From: Candidatus Nanopelagicaceae bacterium
Lineage (GTDB): Bacteria; Actinomycetota; Actinomycetes; Nanopelagicales; Nanopelagicaceae
Reading direction: 5' to 3'
Assembly: GCA_947478965.1 (NCBI GenBank)
Contig: CANJXW010000006.1
Coordinates: 1-11,140 of the forward strand
DNA length: 11,140 bases
Of the stretch, positions 5,685 to 11,140 are shown in pieces. The number at the start of each line of letters is the position of its first letter. Within the stretch, counting starts at the first letter, position 1. The notes beneath the pieces are model-generated. The model did not search any database. It worked only from the letters and a program-made list of their open reading frames with translations, and was not told the origin of the DNA. The position numbers were made by a program, and so were the translations under genes.

Positions 5685-7355
5685 TTAATTCAGCGCCATT
5701 TCAAAGGTAACAAGGTGGCCAGGATCGAGTAATTTCATATCCCACTGCAGGGTTAATTTATCAAGCAGTGAGCTGCCCATTCCCTTGCTGTTACTCGGGG
5801 TTAACTTGCCATCATCTGCGATGGAAACCTGAAGAAGTGTCCCGTGGATAGTAAATAAAATGCGAATATGTGATGCACCAGCATGCCTTACTGCATTGGC
5901 AACAATTTCCTCACATGCTTGCACTGCATAACCATAGGTTGCCTCGTGCGCACCATCTGATACTCCTAAATCAAAATCAACCTGCGCGATTCCGCTCCAG
6001 GCATCGGCCACTGATTGGAGTTTCTCTTGAGGGGAAATGGGCTTGAAGAAATCATGGAGTGAATGATCGCGACGCAAGAGCGTTGCAGCTCGCTCTAGAG
6101 TCTGAGTTGCTCCTTCGAGATCACCTTCAGCAGATGCCTTTTGGAGCGAGAGGCTAGTTGCCAATAACTCTGATTGCACTTCCCCATGCAAATACGTGGC
6201 GAAATCTATTTGATGCTGAACCTCTGTAAGGCTCTCAGCGTACTTTGCAATATTTCCGCGTTCGACTTGGTCTCTTAATAAATCAAGTACCTGTTCGCGC
6301 GCACTCGTTGATTGTTGTACAAGATTATTGGCGATAATCAGGCCTGTAAACATAAGATCGGTGAGGAAAATTGGCCCAGCAGTATTCGATGTTGTGACAA
6401 AGTTCGAAAAGAGAATAATGGGAACAAATCCCGGAACTGTGGCATAGATAAAGAGAGCAAATTTATTTGCCCTCTTTATTGAGATAGAACCACTCTGAGT
6501 GACAGAAAGATAGATCTGATGGATAACAGCGATCGTACCGAGCGTCGTTAAATTTCTTATTACAGCATCTGAAATACCGTACTTAGTCCACGTGCCAAGA
6601 AAGACAAATGGCAGGGTCAGAACTGCAATGCGCAAGCCTTCCAATTGAGTTTGAAAACTAGCGAACTTAACTAACTGGAAATGGTTAAAAACCGGTGGTT
6701 CAAGTTCTTTTGTAAACCAAAGTTCATGGCTAAGCGGACGTAGAGATTTCTCTAACATTCCACGAATCCCAATCGCAATATCCGATAATTTATCAATATG
6801 GCGCTCACCGCTAAGAATCTTCTCAATCTCATCGCGAAGAGGCTTAAAAGCTTCATCGACTTTCGCTCTCGCCGAGGCCATCAGAGGGGAAATCGTTGAT
6901 GCCTTTGTAGCAGATTTAAGCTCGATCTCTCGAACAAGCGCTTGTGAAAAGAGCTCTCGAAATGTGCGCTCAAAATCATTGCGGGATTCAAAAATATAAT
7001 AGAAAACAATTCCATAAAAGGGAACAGTAAGAGAGGAGTTAAGGATTCGACTTATATGTGGAACTGGTTGATAGAGATCGAAGGCTTCAACCAACAGGAC
7101 AATTACTATCCCGCGTACCGCACCAGCGATGACCATTCCTAAGATCTCATATTTATCGGATGGAATTTTGGAGCGATTCTTGATACAGAACCAGAGGATC
7201 GGCGCCATCGACATATGTGCTAGAACGGCAAGGCAGACCCACAGCAGGAATTCTTCCATTTTCAAACCTGAAGGTGCGAGAGTTACCAATACACCGAGGA
7301 TATTGAGAGGTAGCAAAATAAAGTAAATCTGCCACGACATAAAATTGCGACGCAT
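5685..7355 (-). CDS. Eight-TM sensor histidine kinase (HisKA_3/HATPase type)
   Basis: The 556-residue product is the membrane sensor of a two-component system. Four TM helices (about 8-28, 34-58, 71-92, 105-122) are followed by a helical charged segment (about 125-235), then four more TM helices (about 240-258, 265-285, 298-320, 328-345). A coiled region leads to the likely phosphoacceptor His390 in YLHGEVQSEL, which resembles the LHxxVQ box of the HisKA_3 class. The ATPase domain has an N-box with Asn487 (CEEIVANAVRHA), a D514-D-G box and a KGMGSSLLDKL glycine box. No extracellular sensor domain is seen, so it probably senses something within or at the membrane. Its ATG lies three bases after the response-regulator stop, indicating cotranscription and partnership. 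Kinase identity is well supported; the signal is unknown. Confidence 0.88.
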   Translation of the reverse strand: MRRNFMSWQIYFILLPLNILGVLVTLAPSGLKMEEFLLWVCLAVLAHMSMAPILWFCIKNRSKIPSDKYEILGMVIAGAVRGIVIVLLVEAFDLYQPVPHISRILNSSLTVPFYGIVFYYIFESRNDFERTFRELFSQALVREIELKSATKASTISPLMASARAKVDEAFKPLRDEIEKILSGERHIDKLSDIAIGIRGMLEKSLRPLSHELWFTKELEPPVFNHFQLVKFASFQTQLEGLRIAVLTLPFVFLGTWTKYGISDAVIRNLTTLGTIAVIHQIYLSVTQSGSISIKRANKFALFIYATVPGFVPIILFSNFVTTSNTAGPIFLTDLMFTGLIIANNLVQQSTSAREQVLDLLRDQVERGNIAKYAESLTEVQHQIDFATYLHGEVQSELLATSLSLQKASAEGDLEGATQTLERAATLLRRDHSLHDFFKPISPQEKLQSVADAWSGIAQVDFDLGVSDGAHEATYGYAVQACEEIVANAVRHAGASHIRILFTIHGTLLQVSIADDGKLTPSNSKGMGSSLLDKLTLQWDMKLLDPGHLVTFEMALN

Positions 7356-7358
7356 TTT

Positions 7359-8000
7359 CTAGATCTCTCGTCCAGCTCCATGGAAGAAGGCACGGACAAT
7401 CTGAACTCGCTGATTCTTATCTGCACTCTTTGGTATCTCTAAATTGGCACAAATTCTTGAAATTGTCTTCTCAATTGCTTGTTCACTGATTCCTCGTTGT
7501 TTAGCAATTTCACTTGTCGTCAGCCCATCAGCGATCGCTTTCATGATTTCGATCTGCTTATCTGAAAGCGCACCATAAGTGTTCTTTCGATTCCATGGCA
7601 TGGATCGTCGAGTCAGCGGATTTACGAGAACAACCGAAATTTGAATTGCTAAGGCTTGTACAGATTCGAGTTCGCGCTTATTGAGAAAGATAGATCCAGC
7701 TGGAAGTGGCGGCAGATTTGGATTTGCAAGTCTTGGATCACGAAAACTTGTCAGGATAATAATTCCAATTTCAGGATTATGTGCACGAAGAGCGAGAGCG
7801 AGGTCAATTCCGGTCGGCCCTGTTCCTAAATCAAGATCTAGAACTGCAGCATCTGGGGATGTCGCAATCTGCGCCGCAATAGCTTCGCGAGCCGTTCCAA
7901 CTGAGGCAACGACTTTAAGCCCCGTGTGATTAAGAGATTCCGTCAGAGTTGTTCGCGTGAAGGCATCATCTTCAACGACCATAATTCGTGCGTTTCTCAT
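7359..8000 (-). CDS. LuxR/NarL-type response regulator
   Basis: The 213-residue product has a receiver domain (about 4-125) with the acidic pair Asp11/Asp12, probable phosphoacceptor Asp55 (AVLDLDLG), Thr84 (IIILTSF) and Lys108 (FLNKRE). A C-terminal LuxR/GerE helix-turn-helix follows (about 144-205: LSDKQIEIMKAIADGLTTSE, then IAKQRGISEQAIEKTI). The length is normal for the NarL/FixJ class. It precedes and almost touches its cognate kinase gene and is divergent from the Tad pilus operon. The ATG at 8000 has no clear ribosome site. GATAAT just upstream suggests a leaderless transcript. The palindrome at 8062-8079 lies in the shared upstream region, so autoregulation plus control of the pilus is a reasonable inference, but the binding specificity is not shown by the sequence. 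Confidence 0.9.
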   Translation of the reverse strand: MRNARIMVVEDDAFTRTTLTESLNHTGLKVVASVGTAREAIAAQIATSPDAAVLDLDLGTGPTGIDLALALRAHNPEIGIIILTSFRDPRLANPNLPPLPAGSIFLNKRELESVQALAIQISVVLVNPLTRRSMPWNRKNTYGALSDKQIEIMKAIADGLTTSEIAKQRGISEQAIEKTISRICANLEIPKSADKNQRVQIVRAFFHGAGREI

Positions 8001-8005
8001 AGCTA

Positions 8006-8034
8006 ATTATCTCAGGATGGTGCCCCCTTGGCTA
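8006..8034 (-). promoter_or_regulatory. Promoter of the response regulator-kinase operon, leaderless
   Basis: On the minus strand, GATAAT (8006-8011) lies five bases before the ATG at 8000. A weak -35, TAGCCA (8029-8034), is 17 bases further upstream. Transcription would start at or next to the A of the ATG, as in actinobacterial leaderless mRNAs. Confidence 0.5.
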
Positions 8035-8061
8035 TTCATCTCTGGTCACAGAAGGCGTTTT

Positions 8062-8079
8062 GGTTGGGTGCACCCAACC
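8062..8079. promoter_or_regulatory. Palindrome GGTTGGG-N4-CCCAACC, site 3 (perfect 18 bp)
   Basis: GGTTGGGTGCACCCAACC is a perfect 18-base palindrome in the region between the divergent response regulator (start 8000) and the pilin gene (start 8224). Because both flanking genes point away, it cannot be a terminator for either. It matches sites 1 and 2 and is the best candidate for a shared operator. I see no convincing sigma-70 promoter for the pilin between here and 8223. Confidence 0.75.
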
Positions 8080-8223
8080 TCAGACTAAGGATCACCCTAA
8101 ATTATGCAAACCCTTTCCTTGTTGAAGTATGAATTTCTTCGGGTGCTAGCAACCGATCTCAACCATGGAAATTCACAGGATTTTGACATGATTCCCGAAC
8201 CTACAAGGCACGAGAGGAAATCA

Positions 8224-8481
8224 ATGACAAAGTTATATATCGAAGCAATTACTTTCGGAAACTATGCCCTAGAGCAGATGACCAAGAGAGTAAGAATCTT
8301 TTCACAAGACCAAAGTGGCGCTACCGCAGTTGAATACTCGCTCATTGTCGCCCTAGTTGCAATCGCAATCACAGCTGCTGCAACAACACTTGGTACAAAT
8401 GTAAGTAACTTGTTTAACCACGCTGCATGTTCTGTGCGCAGCGGTGTTTGGACTGCAGCAACGAATACGTGCACTCCTTAG
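8224..8481 (+). CDS. flp: Flp-type Tad pilus major pilin
   Basis: The product is the prepilin subunit of a type IVc (Tad) pilus, cut by a prepilin peptidase and assembled outside the cell. The start at 8224 is chosen because GAGAGG lies six bases upstream; the frame is open back to an ATG at 8104, but nothing supports that start. The 85-residue prepilin has a leader ending SG (Gly32), then ATAVEYSLIV, with Glu at +5 and Tyr at +6 as in Flp pilins, and a hydrophobic helix at about 36-56. The leader, at 32 residues, is longer than typical Flp leaders. The C-terminal tail carries two cysteines (Cys69, Cys83), which could form a loop. It is the first gene of the pilus operon; a strong stem-loop (8499-8546) follows it. 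Confidence 0.92.
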   Translation: MTKLYIEAITFGNYALEQMTKRVRIFSQDQSGATAVEYSLIVALVAIAITAAATTLGTNVSNLFNHAACSVRSGVWTAATNTCTP

Positions 8482-8498
8482 ACAAATACTCTCGAGGC

Positions 8499-8546
8499 AG
8501 CCTCCCTTCTTCTTGGATTCGAAATATGAAGAGAAGAAGGGGGGCT
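8499..8546 (+). other. Stem-loop after flp, enclosing the tadE start codon
   Basis: Bases 8499-8514 pair with 8531-8546 as a 16-bp stem including two G-U pairs, with no bulges. The 16-base loop (8515-8530) contains GGA and the tadE ATG at 8526. No T-run follows, so it is not an intrinsic terminator. Likely roles are protecting the 3' end of a processed pilin mRNA, or limiting tadE translation so that major pilin exceeds minor pilin. Confidence 0.65.
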
Positions 8547-8981
8547 AATTCGCGTGAATCAGGCGCAACAGTTGTCGAATTCGCACTTGTGCTGCCCTTA
8601 TTACTGTTGTTAATTGTTGGACTCATTGACTTTGGAAGGATGGGTTTTGTTGAAGTGAGTATCACATCTGCAAGCCGCGAAGGTGCGCGCTTAAGTTCTT
8701 TCTATCCATCAGGTCCAACAAATAACCAGGAGATCACAACACTTGTTGAAGCTGCCGCACCTGGCGCTGCCTCCATGGCGCAGCTCAATGGAAATGGAAC
8801 GCTAGGCGTCTCAATAATTCCATGCACATCGACAGTGGCCGCAGATAACACCTCGGTCACGGTAACGACGAACTTTACATGGCTGTTGCCATTGGATCTC
8901 GTAAAGATTGTTTCACCTGGCTCGACGCTCGGAGAAGACTTTAACCTTTCGTCATCAAGTGCCATGCGATGCGGAAATTAG
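8526..8981 (+). CDS. tadE: TadE-like minor pseudopilin
   Basis: The 151-residue product is a TadE-family pseudopilin needed for Tad pilus assembly. The N-terminus (MKRRRGANSRESG) ends in a prepilin peptidase site after Gly13. ATVVEFALVLPLLLLLIVGL follows, with Glu18 at +5, then IDFGR, V.I...SREGAR: the classic TadE pattern. The exported part has Cys100 and Cys149. I choose ATG 8526 because it leaves a normal leader; the frame is open upstream only because it overlaps the pilin gene out of frame. The ribosome site is poor (GGA eight bases upstream) and lies in the loop of the preceding stem-loop. The stop is just before the preferred tadG start, so translational coupling is likely. Confidence 0.87.
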   Translation: MKRRRGANSRESGATVVEFALVLPLLLLLIVGLIDFGRMGFVEVSITSASREGARLSSFYPSGPTNNQEITTLVEAAAPGAASMAQLNGNGTLGVSIIPCTSTVAADNTSVTVTTNFTWLLPLDLVKIVSPGSTLGEDFNLSSSSAMRCGN

Positions 8982-8983
8982 TT

Positions 8984-10159
8984 ATGAAGGTATCTGCACT
9001 CAAGAAAGATCGTGTCTCTGATGAGACTGGGAGCATTGCAATCATCGTCACGATCCTTATTTCTACCACCCTGCTCTTCGGGCTCTTCATGGCGGTGGCT
9101 GATGTATCGACTCTTTATACAGAACGTCGCGTTGTTCAAAATGCTGCAGATTCAGCTGTTTTAGCGATTGCCAATGAGTGCGCTACCGATGGCTTTGGGG
9201 TCATTAATGGCAATAATCTCGCTTACCCTGACAAGATCTGTCTTAACTCAGTCAACGCGAAGAAGTTTGCTGAATATTATGCAAATGTAAATTCACCAGA
9301 TCAAGTAACGAGCGTTGTTGAGGTGTGTGGAACAACTCTCGGCGCATGTGGCGCCCAACCGCAAGGTAATCTCAAGTGCCAAAACGTTTCTCCCCAATAT
9401 ACAAATTTTGTTCGCATAGTTACACGAAGTCGCGAGACAAGCGGTACATCGATAACGCCAATATTTTCAAAGGTGCTCGACTCTACTTCAGGCGGAGTCG
9501 ATGTCTTTGGCTGTGCTCAAGCAGCGTGGGGAAACTCTGGATCTGCAACTGTAGTTTTTCCTTTCTCGCTTTCGATCTGCGACTATCAACAATCAGGGTC
9601 GATCACTGCGAATGATTTTGCATCCAATAGCCCAACCCTTACTCAGGGATGCTCAATTACCGACCTTTCCGGCACGGTCTTGAACTACACCTCGCCATTA
9701 TCGGGCTTCGCCCTCACGAGCGGATTTGGTTGTCCTGGATCATCAACCCCTCAAACAATTAGCGTTGGTGATCTGTTGCGTATTGAAACCTCACTTTCGC
9801 AACTCGAATCCATCTGCGGATCGAGAAGTGCCTTTTATGCAAGCCTCTCTAACTTAGCTGGGAACAAAATCATCGTCCCAGCTGTAGGAAACGTGGTGTG
9901 CAATTCGCAATCTAACAACTGTCAAGGAAGTTTTACCTTCAAGGTGGCAGGGTTCTTAAGTTTTAACTTTATCGGTGGAAAATTTCAAAATAGAGGAACT
10001 GTGGGTACGGCACCGACTAGTGGATGGCCAAACAAATGCAATGCAAGCCGCAACTGTATCTATGGCAACTTCGACAAAGGTCTAGTTTCTTCTGGATCCA
10101 TTAATACAAATCCTGGAGTTCCTAATACAGGAACACGGGCCGTGCTTTTAATTCAATAA
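8984..10159 (+). CDS. TadG-like pilus assembly protein, cysteine-rich
   Basis: The N-terminal region matches the TadG-like N-terminal family: ETGSIAIIVTILISTTLLFG as a TM helix (about 14-38), then ADVSTLYTERRVVQNAADSA, then VLA, the conserved 'D......R...QNAADSAALA' block. The remaining 330 or so residues are outside the membrane, Ser/Asn/Gly-rich, with 14 cysteines (an even number) spread along the domain, suggesting multiple disulfides. I see no von Willebrand A (MIDAS) motif, so this is not a full-length classical TadG. I prefer the ATG at 8984, which has GGAAA at a workable distance, over the ATG at 8969, which overlaps tadE. The product has 391 residues. It is probably a minor tip or anchoring component of the pilus; this is inference. 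Confidence 0.8.
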   Translation: MKVSALKKDRVSDETGSIAIIVTILISTTLLFGLFMAVADVSTLYTERRVVQNAADSAVLAIANECATDGFGVINGNNLAYPDKICLNSVNAKKFAEYYANVNSPDQVTSVVEVCGTTLGACGAQPQGNLKCQNVSPQYTNFVRIVTRSRETSGTSITPIFSKVLDSTSGGVDVFGCAQAAWGNSGSATVVFPFSLSICDYQQSGSITANDFASNSPTLTQGCSITDLSGTVLNYTSPLSGFALTSGFGCPGSSTPQTISVGDLLRIETSLSQLESICGSRSAFYASLSNLAGNKIIVPAVGNVVCNSQSNNCQGSFTFKVAGFLSFNFIGGKFQNRGTVGTAPTSGWPNKCNASRNCIYGNFDKGLVSSGSINTNPGVPNTGTRAVLLIQ

Positions 10160-10184
10160 AGAATCCATAACAATCGAGGGAATG

Positions 10185-10931
10185 ATGAAGCGAACTAGAA
10201 GACTAAGAGCACGAAAAGGTAAGTGGCAGATGGTTACAATTGCCGCAGCGGCAGTGATTGCTGCCTCGACGGTATTTGCTTATACATCGAGCGTCACAAC
10301 AAATGCTCGAGAAGAACAGCAACTCGTAGGCGTGTACTTGGCTCAAAAAGCGATTCCGGTCGGAACTTCATTCGCGCAAGCTATGGGTGATGGCTCAATT
10401 GAGAGTAAACAATTTCCTATGAGCGCCCAGCCAACTGGTGCAATTACCTCTCTTGATGATGCAAATAAGAGCCTTGTTGCAACTCAGATAATTCAACCTG
10501 GACAGATTCTGGTTGATTCGTTATTTGGCCTTACCGCAGCAAATACAGGCGCGCTTACGATTCCAGAAGGATCTCTGGCCGTAACAGTTTCTATTGCGGA
10601 TCCAGCACGCGTTGCATCTTTCGTTCAACCTGGTTCTGAGATTTCAATCTTTGTCACAGGTTCTCTTCAAAACAGCGACAAGGGTGTTTCAACAACCCAG
10701 GTACTTCTCCCCCGAGTATCTGTCCTTGCTATTGGCGAGCAAGTCGCATCGGCCTCGTCCGGGCAAGTCTCCATCAATTCGCCTTTAGTCACCCTCGCGG
10801 TAACTCCTAACCAGGCGAAGAAGTTGATTTACGCCTCACAAAATCTCAGCCTCTATTTCGGATTGCGCACAAGTAGCGTCGATTTCGCGGGCTCTGCAGC
10901 AATAACAAGCGGAAATATTTTTTCAGAGTAA
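10185..10931 (+). CDS. cpaB: Flp pilus assembly protein CpaB
   Basis: The 248-residue product is a CpaB/RcpC-type protein of the Tad apparatus, which works at the cell envelope. Basic N-terminus, one TM helix (about 16-34), then an SAF-like domain (about 46-115: VGVYLAQKAIPVGTSF ... IIQPGQILVDSLF) and an RcpC/CpaB domain (about 125-230: IPEGSLAVTVSIADPARVAS followed by FVQPGSEISIFVTG). Length is usual for actinobacterial members. Two ATGs are adjacent (10182 and 10185) after a GAGGG; I prefer 10185 because the spacing from GAGGG is less cramped. It starts 25 bases after the tadG-like stop and precedes a probable cpaE/tadZ, the standard order. Confidence 0.88.
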   Translation: MKRTRRLRARKGKWQMVTIAAAAVIAASTVFAYTSSVTTNAREEQQLVGVYLAQKAIPVGTSFAQAMGDGSIESKQFPMSAQPTGAITSLDDANKSLVATQIIQPGQILVDSLFGLTAANTGALTIPEGSLAVTVSIADPARVASFVQPGSEISIFVTGSLQNSDKGVSTTQVLLPRVSVLAIGEQVASASSGQVSINSPLVTLAVTPNQAKKLIYASQNLSLYFGLRTSSVDFAGSAAITSGNIFSE

Positions 10932-10954
10932 TTCACCACGAGACGAGGAAAATT

Positions 10955-11140
10955 ATGACAATCGTATTTGGCGCAACCGAAGAAGAGGCATCGAGGTACA
11001 AGTTCTCCCTTGGCGAGGATGTGGAATCCGAAAGCACTCTTTCAGAACTCTATGAGTCAGTAAAACAGAGCGAAGAAGAACAACTCATTATCATCGGACC
11101 GGAGATCAAAATCGCAGTTGCAACTGCTATCGCTGAATAC
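10955..11140 (+). CDS. Probable CpaE/TadZ N-terminal part, cut by window end
   Basis: Open from ATG 10955 to the window end (62 codons, no stop). GAGG lies six bases upstream of the ATG, a good ribosome site. The visible residues start MTIVFGATEEEASRYKFSLG, then an acidic stretch (SEEEQ) and a beta-strand-like LIIIGPEIKIAVATAIAEY. This resembles the receiver-like N-terminal domain that precedes the ParA/MinD ATPase of TadZ/CpaE, which localises the pilus machine. The diagnostic Walker motif would lie beyond the window. The call rests mainly on position directly after cpaB, 23 bases downstream. Confidence 0.6.
   Translation, partial: MTIVFGATEEEASRYKFSLGEDVESESTLSELYESVKQSEEEQLIIIGPEIKIAVATAIAEY

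Noticed and set aside
8183..8188. Perfect TTGACA hexamer upstream of the pilin gene.
   Set aside because: No acceptable -10 lies 16-18 bases downstream (8206-8211 reads AGGCAC), and transcription would start almost at the ribosome site.
8104..8223. In-frame N-terminal extension of the pilin starting at ATG 8104 (40 extra codons).
   Set aside because: No ribosome site, it would give an implausible prepilin leader of over 70 residues, and GAGAGG directly supports the start at 8224.
8427..8525. tadE beginning upstream inside the pilin gene (ATG 8427).
   Set aside because: It would put a hydrophilic, cysteine-containing 33-residue stretch before a normal pseudopilin leader; the reading there is just the overlap with the pilin in another frame.

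Overview
The window looks like a chromosomal stretch from a moderate-GC actinobacterium, plausibly a freshwater Nanopelagicales-type (acI, Planktophila-like) cell. The reasons are the compact gene spacing, mixed ATG/GTG starts, apparent leaderless transcripts, an actinobacterial-style Tad pilus locus, and secreted proteins beginning 'S-T-L-A-A-N-I...SG..EFGQG..Q...C'. I recall that last motif from such genomes but could not check it. No rRNA, tRNA, CRISPR array or insertion sequence is visible.

Left arm (46-4349, all minus strand): four paralogous secreted proteins in two pairs (3507->2812 with 2785->2222, and 2090->1200 with 1164->46), preceded by an unrelated secreted protein with a Pro/Ser/Thr-rich linker (4349->3597). 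The two larger paralogs carry one and two copies of an inserted GMxVxGxxIPxGT module. They also share a 53-base identical DNA segment.

Middle (4405-5665, plus strand): a two-gene unit encoding a two-TM membrane protein and a small protein with one TM helix bearing an Asp in a MotB-like context. This is a possible divergent MotA/MotB- or TolQ/TolR-like ion-channel pair of unknown purpose. Convergent to it is a two-component system (8000->7359 LuxR-type response regulator, then 7355->5685, an eight-TM histidine kinase).

Right arm (8224-11140, plus strand): start of a Tad/Flp type IVc pilus operon: Flp pilin, TadE-like, TadG-like, CpaB, and the beginning of a probable CpaE/TadZ. The operon runs off the window.

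The strongest unifying signal is a palindrome, GGTTGGG-N4-CCCAACC, present three times: upstream of each secreted-paralog pair, and in the divergent region between the response regulator and the pilin. This suggests one regulon in which the two-component system (or another factor) co-controls pili and secreted surface proteins. A second RNA-level signal is a 16-bp stem-loop just after the pilin gene that places the tadE start codon in its loop.
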